A stretch of 64,000 nt of DNA from Echinostoma caproni (lineage: Eukaryota > Platyhelminthes > Trematoda > Plagiorchiida > Echinostomatidae), in assembly GCA_900618425.1 (NCBI GenBank), contig UZAN01039456.1:43733-107732 (forward strand), in the 5' to 3' direction. Shown here one piece after another: positions 34,158 through 46,862 of the stretch. Positions within the stretch are counted from its first letter, which is position 1. Each line of letters opens with the position of its first letter. A program made the position numbers and the translations under genes. Under the pieces are notes generated by a model. It did no database searches. It was not told the origin of the DNA and was given only the letters and a program-made list of their open reading frames with translations.

Positions 34158-34400
34158 CCCCATCTGATAATGGGAGTTAGTATGACAGACAACGAATCAT
34201 TCAGCCCACCACACATACACACACATACAAACATACACACGTACATACATACGATTAAATATCCATTGACTTCTGATCCTTTCCTCTGAATTACCTGATT
34301 GTAAGCCTGCCTTGAGAAAGGTCACCCACGGTAGCCGAAACGTCTGCGAGTATAATTCTCTATCGACATCACTGTTATTAACATTATAACATTCACAAGA
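34158..34400 (+). repeat. 3' terminal region of the Penelope-like element
   Basis: A CA/CATA-rich stretch (34199-34255) is followed by 34309-34399. Positions 34332-34399 are an inverted copy of 31588-31658 near the 5' end. It includes CCGAAACGTC after a stem-like GGTCACCCACGGTAGCC, recalling the GAAA core strand of the hammerhead ribozymes reported in Penelope-like elements. The partner CUGANGA box is not intact here (CTTGAGAAAG), so a working ribozyme is not claimed. Confidence 0.55.
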
Positions 34401-35027
34401 AAGCTGATTAACTTCACATTCGAAGATGATAAGTGGTTTATAGAATCCTAAACAAAACGTCCACCAACAGAATGACCAAGAGTGGAAATATGAGAAAACC
34501 ACGTATAGTGAATTTGCTCTCGTGTGATGGAAGCAAATGAAAGCCAATTCATCCATCGAGGAGCGGATAAAAATAAGCTTCTGTCAGTGGGAATTAATGA
34601 GTGTCAATAGAAGTTGCGTGTCCAGAAAAGTGGCAATTTGGACACACATGAATGAGATTGAATTGTTTAATTAGTCTCAAATAAAATTGTGTTTTGCTGT
34701 TGTCGCTGTAGTTGTTGTTGTTGAAATGCTCGTTTTTATGACTTAACTGCACTATGACGTTTCCTTTGAACTGGGGTTATCATCATGAAAACGATCTTAA
34801 ATCAAATTGCCAGTATTAACTGCATTGGTTCAATATCGCCAATCTCGTTGCTGATGATGTGTCGTACTGAGTAATTTATTTACAATCTTGTAGTTGACAG
34901 TCAATGATGCTCTCTCATTTCTCTCACTTCAGCATTCACCAGTTCTTCATCAAGCAAAAATCCATCACATGATTTTACAAAATGTACGGAGGAACTATTT
35001 CTCATGATCCACAAACGGCAAAACCCC
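34400..35027. other. No recognisable gene
   Basis: A GTT-rich trinucleotide patch lies near 34700-34722. Nothing else is supportable. Confidence 0.4.
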
Positions 35028-35115
35028 CAGCCTAAATATGAGCCGCGCCCACGCACGTATGCAGCCTACGTTTCTGTACAGCGTGCCCTCTATCGGCTGA
35101 GCTAACTTGTCTCGC
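35028..35115 (-). repeat. tRNA-derived SINE-like head or tRNA relic
   Basis: The minus strand reads GTTAGCTCAGCCGATAGAGG, an excellent tRNA D-arm/A-box sequence, preceded by an 8-9 base segment typical of an acceptor stem. The expected B box about 35 bases downstream is decayed, so this is a SINE head or a dead tRNA copy. Confidence 0.45.
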
Positions 35116-35229
35116 AGAGGCGAGATCACCAAGTGCACAAACGATGCATCAAACACGGTAAAAGAATAAGTGACCAAATGTTTCAAAGAGTAAAAATGTC
35201 CAAACTACGTAACCAAATCTGACCTCTAA

Positions 35230-35340
35230 CAAGTGAAACCAATTGGAACTCAGATACCCAAACTTTATGGTCTCCAAAAAGTTCATAATTCCGGGGCGAC
35301 ATTATGACCGACGGGAGAGGTGAGAAACTCCACTTTTCCT
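35230..35340 (+). mobile_element. Penelope-like RT scrap
   Basis: The plus frame near 35258-35310 reads PKLYGLQKVHNSGATL, a decayed form of the conserved PLE motif YGLPK-HK-G-PLRPI. The frame breaks straight afterwards. A GIY-YIG domain was not found downstream. Confidence 0.45.
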
Positions 35341-37365
35341 TCCGTTGCTGGTAAAAATGCTGAAACTGAACAGAATGAAAAACTGCGTCAGCACAATGCT
35401 TGTTTGCAAGCTGGTTATATATATATATATATGACGTTTTGTCCCAATCAGGTATAAGCGCAATTTAGCTCAATCTCTGACATTTCGAGCCCGTTAGATC
35501 TGCTCAGTGAAGTTACTGGAGGAAGAGAGAAGAAAATTAAAATCTACACTCAAGAATGATGGAGATTTTCATCATGGAAAGCCTTATGATTGGAAAAATA
35601 ACTGTTCTCTCAAAAAGCATTCAAGGAAAATTCTAGGGGTAATCTGTTGAGAAGATGATTGCCTAGAGCAATCACATGAATGTATCAAGCTCCCACTCTG
35701 CGTGCCACGTTTCCAATCCGTCCAAAACTCTGCCAAACATTAAACAGAATTTGTCTTTTCCGCATCCATGATTACGTTTTCCTTCATCTGCACACTACCA
35801 GTAGGCTATGTTGAACAACGAAACGGTTTCACAAAGGATTTCAAAAGAACACTAACAGATTTGGCTATGTATGGTTTGCCAAAAGACAATGACCAGCGCG
35901 ATTATGACCCAAGATCGGCAACGATGCGTTGAACGTCAACTACGAGGTGCCTCGTAGCAAGTCAAGGTAAGTTCGGCAGCATCATATGGCACCAGCAGAA
36001 GTAATCATGATCGAAACTCCGCAATCACCATCATTCATCTAGAAAAACATAGATGCCGCACTCCTGTTTGAATAAACAAGTCAAAAACATGTTTTTGCAC
36101 AATGTATCCATGGTCATTTCGCTGCATCTGTACACGTGCATACTGCAGTCAAAGTCATTTTATATAGTCAGTGAGATAACTACCGTGAGATGAAAACATG
36201 ATTGCTAATTACAACGCATAACACGACACAGTAACACAAAGAACGGGAGAGAGCAGGTAGTTCCCCCTGTTCCGCCCGATCCTACGTTGCTAGCCGACCC
36301 ACGTCCTCAATCATGCCGTAAACACGTAACGCGACGTGACAAGTTACTTGTGGAAGAGACACTGGAAGTTTTCAGAAGTTCCCTTTGGATCCCTTCCTCC
36401 ACCCCGTTCCATGTGCTCCTCGAGAAGTGGACAATCGATGTTGTTGTTTTTGTGCACACAAAAATATATATATAGATCAATTTAAACAAAGGCTCCTTTA
36501 GTTTAGTTTTCCATAACACCACCGTTTTTTCAATCCCTGAGTACTGCTGAAAAATGGCATTGTGCGCAATAATCTCACAAGCAATATTACTTTTATGGTT
36601 CTCCATCCCTGGGATGACAGATACTCTTTAGTTTTGGCCCACAAAGGTGGCTGCAGCCTTTATATTAATGTTACCTATGGCATACGTACATTCTCACGGG
36701 TGTCGTCAGGTTGTTAATAAAATATGTAGTGAGTAATGGAGGATTTAACTCAATTTCAGGTGTGAATTATTCGTGTATATAGCAAATGAGGAGTGAACTG
36801 AAAAGTTGCACCAGTTGTCCAGTGCTTACTAGCTTTTCAATTCATGCTTCATTTACTATATACACGACGAATTGCCATTTGAACATGTGCAGTGTTATTC
36901 CGAATCAAACCCATTGAGTGTGATAGGCTCTCCGAATCTTTTTCAACGTGTTTCTAGCATTTTTCATCCCACATTTCATCTCTTTCCCCTGCAGGTTTTG
37001 TGCATGCCTTTCACGCTTTTTTGTTGTACTGGTCGAAGAAAAGTCCTTCTCAGGACTTTTGAACAGCGTTGGATTTTCTTCGTTCTACAGCGATTGGTTT
37101 GGGAAATCTTTCAAATGATATTTAAACATTTTGCTTTATAGAGCCACATATCAGCCTATCCCTAGATGCCAGTCCAAAACAATGTTACCGGGTATTCAAG
37201 CAGTTCGCTATCAACCACGCAGTTTTTTTCACAACATTGTATCATCCATGAAAACAGTGGGAGCAATTGACGAGCAAACACTTTTAAGGATTTTACTACT
37301 ACTCTTGTCGTTCACAATCAAAGCCACCGCAATATCGTAGTTTTTCCAAGCGAGAGAAATTTTCG
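35341..37365. other. No recognisable gene
   Basis: It contains a TA tract at 35416-35432 and several frames of 60-99 codons (for example 36307-36606 minus and 36872-37141 plus) that match nothing I know. The stretch at 35690-35900 might be further PLE debris, but this is not convincing. Confidence 0.35.
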
Positions 37366-37371
37366 CTGATC

Positions 37372-38000
37372 GGTCAAAGTCAAAGTCAAAATATTATAAT
37401 GGGAATTACCTACAAGTTGCGCTTCTCTTGTCCCCACAAAATATTTACACATTTGAATCGTTTCACGCCGAAAAATATATCAAATAGAGTTCCAGGTAGG
37501 AGATAAAAANAAAAAAAATTGCAGGTGTCAGTGAATTTGTGTTTGCTTTTAATGGTGTAGGAGTGTGAGGTGTACCAAGGTTTCGTCGAGTCTCTGACTG
37601 AAAGATTCAATTGCACAAATTGCACAAACGACGTGAGCTGGAAGGGCATTCCAACTACTCTGACGGCAAGAGATTGGTACCGGCATTTCAGTTGATCTGT
37701 CTCTAACGCAGGCAGTCTATTTAGCGAAAAAATGTTGTCAAGGTATATATAAATAAGAATAGCTGGTCGACAAGTAAATAATTCTTTGCAGCGCTCTGCC
37801 TCCCTGCTTGGAATGAACAAGGATTTATCAATCAAGACTGTTGGTATCGGAATTTCAGGAAAGAGTATAGGTAAAACACCAAGACGGACTGGCAAAGCCA
37901 ACTTATCTCCCAAGTGATTTGTGTGTGACATTTGTTGCTTATTATGTTTGACGGACAACACGGAACACAATCTCCAGAGCCAGTTAGCAATTTATCATAT
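37372..38000 (-). mobile_element. 5'-truncated CR1-like LINE tail
   Basis: The element's 3' end is a TTTGAC repeat (plus strand GTCAAAGTCAAAGTCAAA at 37377-37394) followed by a segment similar to 59495-59590, the 3' end of the longer CR1-like copy. Further in, the minus frame at 37576-37700 gives SLAVRVVG and the remnant of the RV-WN-LP-VV block that closes CR1-like ORF2; the long copy has SLAFRVCITWNSLPPHVV at the same place. It is 5'-truncated and frameshifted. An N lies at 37510. The upstream end is uncertain. Confidence 0.6.
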
Positions 38001-38700
38001 ATGGATCCATCGTTAATCATTTCCCGCAGAGTATAATGGCAGGACTGTGCAGACCGAAATACAACCACCACCAGAACCACCTCGGAAATGTAATAATGGA
38101 TGACGTAGGACGACGCGGACTTAGCAGGTTGTACACCCAGATTCTCGAAGAAAAAGAAAACTGAGGAAGCTACTCGTGATTACACGATGAACGGCTGCAT
38201 TCAGAACGCGTTTGGCCTTAGCACCAAAGTAAGTCAAAACCTTTATTAATTTGCTGTTTATATGTACATTAGTTGCAATAAACCACGTTATTCATAGTAA
38301 GCGGTAGGAAAAAAACCTATTCGATGGAATTTTAAACAATAAAGAGAAAATATCAGAATACCACAACTTCCTGTATGCAATCAGATTCTTCGGGAGCCTT
38401 TTATATGGGCAAAAGATTCCGCGTGCGATTTCAGTGACAACTAGCGTAGTAGAGATACTCACCATGAGTTGTATTTCTGAAGTGAACCTTTTTGGACTCA
38501 GCCGTCTCTCAACACGGAGAGGGTTTTTAACATATATATTCAGCATCGTGGATTGATGAGTTTTTCGGATTTTCCAACTGGAGTACTGCCTGTGAGCAAC
38601 AAGCCTACTTTTTCTGCTTTTCACGATCACATGAACTCGTATCCTCTTAAATCGAATGGGGATGCAATCACTTTCACAAGGACGTAATGTATTGTAATTG
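38001..38700. other. No recognisable gene
   Basis: Short minus frames only. A possible donor AAA|GTAAGT lies near 38227, but no exon could be supported. Confidence 0.3.
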
Positions 38701-38702
38701 TA

Positions 38703-39017
38703 TTGTATTATTATAATCTTTGTCGTATTGTTATAACTCCCCATTTCATCTTCTCCGGGTCCCCGAAACGTCTCCTCCAATACCACCTGCACAAGACCCG
38801 TGAGATGCGCTCGGAGGTGCGTCAACTCACCCTGGTCCGACCGTATCCCCGCCGGCTGCTCGACGTCCTCGAACTCCTCCGGGAATGTCCACACGTTTCC
38901 ATCCTCAAAAGCTGCAGGTTACTGAAATTTGATCCTGGTGACAGCATCAATGTTGATGACTCCCCGAAGCAGAACCGGGGGAGGAGAGTTAGTTATGCAC
39001 AGAACAGCATCGGATAG
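38703..39017 (+). CDS. Unrecognised ORF in a GC-rich island
   Basis: The central 38745-38930 is CpG- and GC-rich against AT-rich flanks. The plus frame (104 codons) reads as a plausible basic protein, KRLLQYHLHKTREMRSEVRQ and then LLDVLELLRECPHVSILKSC. The minus strand is open over the same bases with an acidic product (EEFEDVEQPAGIRSDQGEL). Only one can be the real frame, and I cannot say which. A host exon or a transposon gag-like piece are both possible. No family is recognised. Confidence 0.25.
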   Translation: MYYYNLCRIVITPHFIFSGSPKRLLQYHLHKTREMRSEVRQLTLVRPYPRRLLDVLELLRECPHVSILKSCRLLKFDPGDSINVDDSPKQNRGRRVSYAQNSIG

Positions 39018-42000
39018 GGTTAAATAAGATTACATAGAACGAGACGTCTCACTGGAACAGGTCATCATAATACGAACAAGCACTTAGGATAACTGACTTC
39101 AGATGTGCATTTTCCTTAGTTACAATTTTGAACATACTAATTCGCTCAAGGTCTTGCCCATTCTTACCACTTGTGAGAAACCATCAACCCCATTCATTCT
39201 GTGCTATCCAACCAACTACTGACAAATGTGAGTAGCACCCAGAGCACTCCTTCCCGTGAAAATGAACTCTACGCACATAGAGCAATGACATCTTTCTTCT
39301 GAAAAGTTGGACCAATCTGCCTCTCGTCGAAAATGTTGGTTGATTTGTTGCGTGAATTTCGAAGATGTGAGCAGGAATTTGGTTTGCGACGACTCTTTGG
39401 CGTATGGCTATGTTCTTCGTACCAGCAGTCAAGTTTACTTTGATGTGCACGCTCATTGTTGTTTAGCTCCTGAAACATGTTCACTGGATTCTTCTTTTTC
39501 CGTATTCCACGTGAACTTCACCCTCTAGGTAGTTACTACTTCGAAACAGGGTCGGCGACACGGCCGCCGACAGGTTGCTTGTATTTGCTTCCGACACTTT
39601 CAGAAGTGCATGTGGTTTACGTTTCGCTTGCATTCTCAACTTGTTCAGCGTTTCGCCTCAAATCTGACAAAATTTCGCTTATTGGTAGTACCCAACAACA
39701 ATATAACCAACACTCAGAACAATCTGTCAAGCTGAACGTTCCAGCATGATTGAGGAACGTTTAACAGTTAATCAGTCGTAGTGTGCAAGTTCCATGGAAT
39801 TCGGCAATTCAACCCATTAATCTTGGTAGTCATGATATTAAACGTTGAAAGTGAACTTGCCACTCCCTTGCATAACCACCACTACCAACATTCCACATTC
39901 TGACTATTTTGAAGTGTGTGATGTCCCTGGATGGCTTCTCCGACGAAAATTATGGTTAAATAGCTTCGATCCGGACAAATCTTATATGACTGTTGATAAT
40001 CCGTATTTTGGTATTATGGTAGTCAAGTTTGTTTGAACAAAGGACTGAAACATCTGAAAAATTATGTTTTGGTTGTTTTAAACAATTCTGTGTATAAAAT
40101 GGTTCTCAAAACTCGTCGTAATCAGATGACGGAAACCGGATTGTTGTTTAAAGTGGATAAAATACAATAAACGTAACTCGCCAGGTGAACCAAAAAGAAT
40201 TTTGCATGAGCAGTGACTAATTGCAAGCTTTTCACCGTCATGGTACTACAGATCAAGGTTATTTAACATTACGGCTATGGAGACTCCAACCAGTCAGCTG
40301 ATTTTAAAGTATTTCTATGTTGTGCAGACTTTGAGTGTAAAGACATTTTTTTCAATCTGTTTTCAGAGTATTGTCTTGATTTCAGAAAGGCACCAGGGAG
40401 CAACTAGATTTTAAAAGGTAAACGTTGTCACACTTAAGATGGGAGCAATGTAGTAATGAATTTTTATAATTTTGTACATCCGGAAGGCCTTGCCGGACTG
40501 CTGAGATTTGCTTGTTTGAGATAACGACGAGAGTATGTGCAAATTGGGCTGCGCAGAACGAAGGGTTTCATCTGAAACGGAAAATTATACTTTCGACAAA
40601 CGCTTAGGATGATTGGTGGAACTATCGGACCGTCTGTTTGCATCTTCTGGAATACACTGATTCACTTCGGAAGGTCCTGTTCCTTTTGGTAATGTGAGAA
40701 ACCAAGAATCACTTGCTCTTGCGTGCGCGCGTGAGTACTAGGAGCAGTACGTCTGTTTGATCACTTGTTGCCAAGATACTTCCAAAACAAGTGAAAGGAG
40801 TGACTCAATTAGATTCTTTTGGGGATCTTAAGAAAAACCAGTCACACTGCGATTTCGTTTCCTCAACTCACGACTCACTGCAGTTCCTTGAAAACGAACA
40901 ATCACGGGGGTAATCTGATGTGACCACCAACAATCTACCTAAGTTTAGGTCAAAATGAAATGGACAATTTGCGATAAAGATACATACATCAAGATGTACC
41001 ATCCTAAACCTCAAGGTTTCATTTTTCCTAACTTTTTGGACGCAAATAATAGAAATCTGAATAGTAAATTATATGGCATCACTTTTGACCTCATCTATTT
41101 AACTTAATTTCGTGGATATCTGCCCCGTTCAAATCAATACTTTACCAAAGTTAACTTCCATGCACATCTTCATTCATTCTAAAGAAATCATCACAATTAA
41201 TTCCAATCTAATTGGTCAGCCAACTGTTTACGGTGAATCGATCAGATGCAAAAACAATTCTGTGCGAAAACCAAGTGCTCTTTCTTGATTTTATTATACA
41301 CGTGATGAAACACAATTTTTTGGGCCAAGATAAGCTGGTGATCAATAGTCTTTCATGCGGCACAAGGAAGTGGAGAGAGTGTCAGTGGTTATTTGGTTCT
41401 AATACATAACCTTTGGGACGATAATTTTATGACTTTTCTTGCAATGTCTCGACACATTCGTTATGTGTAAGAGTAATAGGAACTTGAAATACAACGGCTA
41501 TCAGAGCAAATCGCTCAGAACGTTTAGAGATATTTTAGCGGGTTTCGGTGCAGTATTTTTTAGCCTTGACGAATATTCTGGTTCTTGTAACAATATTTTC
41601 CCAACTGATTTTAAATAACTTATTTTTATTTAAAAGTGGATGTTCCGGTGATCCTGGTTTCTGTTGAATTACCATAACATAAGCATAGTTCAACAAGCCG
41701 CAAAATCTTCCGGTTTCATAATCTGAAGTTTCTTCTCGCGTATCATTAAGATTACACACGCAGTTCAATAATGAGTTCTGTTATGATACTATGCTAACGT
41801 GATACGGTTCTTATACATGTTTAGAAATGTAAATAATTTGGTAGATGTGTTTTCGAAATTAATTCAAATATTTATTGAACGCGTCAGATTGAGGGTCTGG
41901 TAAAACCAGACAGTTCCACACAGAATCATTCGATACAAACCACCGTGGATGATCATAGATAATAAGAGCTGCGTTTGACCACCACGGTTCAAGATGACGA

Positions 42001-43430
42001 TAACTTCCGAGTGATCCACTGTGTGCTAGTTAACTCCTATAACCGCTGTCAGTTTTAGTATATGATTGCAGATAATGAACTAGAGATCTCTCATTTATTC
42101 AATACATTTCACGATTTCAATCGAAAAGGCCGTCAAACGGTCATAAAATTAGTTTAGACCGAGTGCAACAACTGAGAATCACTCTGGAATCAGAAGGGAT
42201 TAACCTTGAGGTTTTGAAGTTACAATCCTTATGTGCCTCATTCCTTCTTCTATTCTTTCAATACATTTCGAAGGGTGTGAGAACTTCCACTTATTCAAAT
42301 AGAGATATGCGCAAGAACTAAAGCGAAGTCGAAAGAAGATAACCAAGTGACTACAATGGGAGATATGGTTTCAGAGTAGAGTCAATTAAATCAAACATGA
42401 GTGTGATCAAACCATACAACAATAATACAAAGCCGGTTGTACCAACTACTCAAACAAGCGAGAGTTTGATCCTATTGGGGACGACAGCGAATTCGGAGCG
42501 CCCAGGCGGAAAAGTGGCAAACAAAGTCAGTGGGTGGGAAATGCTCAAAAATGAGAGAGCAAAAGTCGAGTAGGATCTGGTAGAGGTATGAACAATGAAG
42601 TGATCACCGGCTCAATGCTATCGGTTCAAAGAAAAATTTAATAAACACTGACATACAGAGGTGATGGACTTCGGACAGGCCATGACTAACCGGAACTCGA
42701 CGGACAACGAGGAAAGCTGTTCACACAAAAAACATTTCTAATGTCAAATGTATGACGGATTAGCATAGGGTAGAACAACGAACCGATGAATATGTATGCA
42801 GGGGTGGATGGTGATGTGAGGATAAATAGGAGATGGTCCAAGATCAACCGGGACAATGTACGGATAAAAGCGCATGTTAGTACAAATAAGGCTAAAAGTT
42901 TGGAATATATGAACAATATCAAAAATCCGGCCTTTGGTGAAGAGCTGATCCAGCTAACTCAAACAGGAACGCGAAGGAAATTAATGTAATTTGGCTTGTC
43001 AAGATTGAGTTAAATGACCGAAAGATGTAAGTTCAAGTGAGGACATTGACATTGACATTCCGTGGGTCTGACACACTCTGCGTCCCATTCACGCGTTCTC
43101 CCATGTTGATCATCACCTATTTCGTGAAGGGCTCAATACATTCGACACCTAGGAACAAATACAAATTTCAGTATGAAATTTTCCAGCTTGCCAAATATTA
43201 ACATTCTTTTTACACTGTTTGCCTCTTTCTCTGTTATGTGTTGTAACCCGAGTGAGCTAAGTGAATACCCTTGTTCCATTCAAATCACATATCCCTCGTA
43301 GACCCAGTCTCGTGAAACGAGCTCAATGTTTTCTGGAATTTATGTCAGGAAAGAAATTACGTGCACATTGCAGGGGGTCAGGTCTTTTTAAGCTACACGT
43401 AATCCAGAATTTGTTCACATTTGTTCACTG
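39018..43430. other. Long gene-poor stretch
   Basis: Frames up to 90 codons (39184-39456 minus, 39477-39749 plus) overlap on both strands near 39.2-39.7 kb without recognisable content. From 39.8 to 43.4 kb nothing gene-like is seen. Confidence 0.4.
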
Positions 43431-43530
43431 GTTTGCCTACTGACTAATTTTCAGTAGTTAGTTCATTATGTTAATACATGTTTGTTTTTCGAACTGTGCC
43501 GACTCATCACAACGTAGAATCCAAATGATG
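43431..43530 (+). repeat. Direct repeat copy 1 with imperfect palindrome
   Basis: It starts TTTGCCTACTGACTAATTTT and continues with CAGTAGTTAGTTCATTATG and, further on, CATCACAACG. It is alignable with 46766-46862. The palindrome CTACTGACTA/TCAGTAG is at 43437-43457. Confidence 0.6.
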
Positions 43531-44039
43531 AAAAGCACTGAGCGCGAAATTGTCGGTTATTGCGGTTTTAGGATGAATACTCGAGTCAAGAGTCAGTATG
43601 AAAGTGGAGTCATCGTGAGTGCAATGATTTGATGCGATAAATGACTATTTAGAAGGGATATCAGACGCTTTGGAGTAATTATGCCGGCAAATACTTCAGT
43701 GACATTACAGTATTTACCTGACCGTTTATGTTCAATAGTCTTCGTCAGTTAGACAGTGGATAAATTTGACACTAACTAACGGGACTAGTATCATAAGGGT
43801 CTGAAAAGTTATTCTGTTCGTCAGAGAGACTACTGAATTGCTGTTTGATTGCTATGGCTTTATGAAACTTATAGAATATGAATAATAAATGGTTGCTGAA
43901 TTCTAGCATAGTACAGAACTTGGTCCATCATAATTCCCTGTCAGTTAGCTAAATGTAAATAATTTTTCTCTCATAAGTCAAACTTAATTGCTACTAAACC
44001 TTGTTTGCATTGTCTCGTAATGTAATGTTGGTTCAGGTT

Positions 44040-45660
44040 CAGTTCACTTTAGTCCGGTTTCAGTTTTTTGACTACGGTGTGCTAGAGAGTCTAGCTTTTT
44101 GCAACCCTCAGCTCCACTAGTCCCCGGGTGATGAGAGAAACAGAATATATGCTACTTTTCATATTGGTGGTGAAGACCACGTCCTTATTTTCGCCAGCTG
44201 GATCAGGATAGCGGGTCCTATTCAAGCATCGTCTGAAGGCAGATTCTTAAAGTTTGAAGGAAGAGTGGAAAGAGAAAAAAATTGGCAGCATGAGTTATCT
44301 TGCTTCATCTGTGAACTTTTTATCCTAGGTTAAGTTTCATCGCTGCTTATATTCTCTTACCCATATGGCCACCTCCTTTCATAATCGGTTTCAGTCTTTT
44401 ACTATCCTCATTGCAGTGAGTTCCGCTGAACTCACCCCCATACCCTCCATTTTTCCAGGTTGATGTTAGTTCCTCGGAGGCTTGTGCCTGTACTGCGTCT
44501 TACTGAAGCTTCTCCTCCCGTTCCTAGATTACTTCAGGTTGTTGAAGACCTCATTTAAGTCCTCTTTTGCTCCGTATTCTCTCCAGGGAGAATTTTTACA
44601 GCACTTGCAGTACTGTCTCATACTCTTTTGTCCTTCGTTCCGGAAGCCACCTCATAAAATACCTCCATAACTGCTCTGTAACTGTAGGCTTGAACACAGT
44701 ATTCAAGTTGAGGGTGATGAAAGACCTTAGAGAATGACTAGAGAACCTCCTGTTTTCTGGAGCTTATCACAAGTTTCTGCTAGTTCAGAGCCCTAAGTGG
44801 CTTTCGGGAGGCCAGCCCATACTTGGCAGCCGGTTTGAAATCCACCCACATTCTGATTTCTAAATCACCCTCATATTGAACGAATTAAATGTGCAGCTCT
44901 TGTTTCAGTGGTTCTAGGCCGCGTTGTGATTGGTGCTATCTTGGGTCCACCATTAGCTCACATTTCTCGATAATAAAGAGAAGATTTCACTTCACTGACT
45001 ACCAATGGATTCTGCGGTGGTGTCTTTGCATTGAGTCACTACGCAGGGAACCTACCAGCATGACATCATCTCCCTACCTGTAAAAATGATTTGCTAGTCA
45101 TTTCGTAAGTCGCCTGACAAGGAGACTAAAAGTATTGGCCAAAATGCCGACTGTTTCGGTAGCCCACTCCGTAGTCGGTCTTCTGATAACACAAAGCTCT
45201 GTATTCTCACTCCAAACATCCTGATTTTCAGGCTGCCAATCACTCACTTTCTTAACTGTGTTGACAACTAGAAGCTTTCAAGCTTTTGTATCAGGATTGT
45301 ATATTTTAAACTGTTTAGCGCAAGCTGGACGTTTAAATAGGACAATTTTGTTCGCTGTCCCTTGTCTCAACTCATCAAGGAAAAAGATGAATTTGGACAA
45401 AAATGTTCGTTGACAGCATCCGCCTCTCCTCAAATTTCTTATTACCTTATCTTGAAAGGTGCATTCCACAGACTTGAGGATTACAGATGTAAGACCAACG
45501 TGTCTGCAATTCACACAATCCCTGTGGTCACACTCGTATATTGGTGTGGTGACAGTCATGTGAGGGGTCCATTTTTCGCGGTAGGTTTCAAAAAGACTCC
45601 TTAAAGTAATTATTAGCCAGTGGTTTGGGTATAGTTGGGTGTATCTCATCAAAACCAGCG
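44040..45660 (-). mobile_element. Decayed RTE-like LINE fragment
   Basis: On the minus strand, 45560-45440 reads RHVGLTSVILKSVECTFQDK, resembling the YRGISLTSV-SK-FE block at the start of RTE-type reverse transcriptase. Positions 45072-45043 read GDDVMLVGSL, the DD-containing catalytic motif, followed downstream by KCELMVDP. Stops and frameshifts intervene, and motif A is not readable. Its 3' boundary toward 44.0 kb is a guess. It lies between the two direct repeats at 43.43 and 46.77 kb. Confidence 0.55.
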
Positions 45661-46765
45661 ATCTTTTTATCTATAGTAATTTCTTTGGTGGCGGAATCTA
45701 CACTGCCGGCAAGGATGACAACATCATGATGTCGCCATTGCTGTCGCTGTTATCCCCCTTAGGCACACCCTCGTCTTTTCTGTAGATCTTCCGACAGAAG
45801 TGGCCTTTTCATGGTCTTTTCCTCATGTTCTCTATTCTTACCCTTTGCACTACCTACCAGTTCCCTAAGTGTCACCGACCGCACGCAGTTATATTATATC
45901 ATGAGGTTTGACTTGATTCAATCAGGCAATCGTTCTCCACACCTACCTAGAAATTGATTCCGCACCCTAATTGCAGTTGTCTCTTCCTTTTCTTAAAAAA
46001 ACCTAAGTAAGTTCTTAAAGCCGCCATGCTTAGTCCTTAATTTTCAGCACTTTCATTTCCCTTTTGTTCCACTAAAGTTGCTATCTTCTTGTTCACACTT
46101 TTCTTAATGAAGCCACTTGATCTACGATCATGTGTTTATTAGTTTTGAAATGTCCCCACATTCTATTTGCTTAGCTTACCCCGATATCCATTAATAATTC
46201 TAACGTTCTCTATTTGATACGAATTTTTTACCTATACGGGTGAACAGGTGCGGTAATTTTCTATTATCTCTATTACCTCCATACCTTTCATGTGAAAGTC
46301 ATTCTTGATATACCATGATCGCCGTTTCCTATGGGCAAACCCCGTTGTTATTGGGCACGCGAGTCAACGCTAATTTAAGCATGGAAGGGTTGTTTTCGAG
46401 ACGTCAACCGCTCAGTCAGCTGGTATCCACAATAATAGCGTGATGTTTTATGTGATATACACTTTATCCGTAATAAGTTTAAGTTTTCAAATATGAGAAC
46501 TTACCTCACACTATCCTTAATGCCTCCACGAAGGCAAGATCCTTGTTTTCAGCTTGGGTTGTGATAGAAACACACCAAGGATATTGCGGTTCTTTGACAA
46601 TTGGGTACAACCTTCATTACCTGGACGTTCGCAGAGGCAAACCTATGGGCTTCACGCTTCTTATTATCCTCAGTCATTGTTAACCGTATGTGCAATCTAT
46701 TCTGCTCGAGTGGCAATTACCCGAAAGCAATTCTTTCTTAGGTATCGAATATTTATTCACATCAG
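45661..46765. other. Probable decayed element sequence, no readable motif
   Basis: It continues the compositional style of the RTE-like fragment (possible endonuclease region) but no motif is readable. I see no gene. Confidence 0.25.
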
Positions 46766-46862
46766 TTTTGCCTACTGACTAATAGTCAGTAGTTAGTTGA
46801 ATAATACTTATTTACTTCTACACTTGCACCAGACCATCACAACATACCAACGAAATGATCAT
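46766..46862 (+). repeat. Direct repeat copy 2 with perfect 21-nt palindrome
   Basis: TTTGCCTACTGACTAATAGT, then CAGTAGTTAGTT, and later CCATCACAACATACC, matches copy 1 at 43431-43530. CTACTGACTA-A-TAGTCAGTAG at 46772-46792 is a perfect palindrome around one base. Confidence 0.6.

Noticed and set aside
34199..34255. CRISPR-like or regulatory tandem array
   Set aside because: It is simple CA/CATA-type low-complexity sequence in the 3' region of a Penelope-like element, without spacers.
45278..45652. Independent host gene on the minus strand
   Set aside because: The frame resembles the start of an RTE-type RT (GLTSV..K..E) and is followed by a DD motif in another frame, so it is transposon debris.
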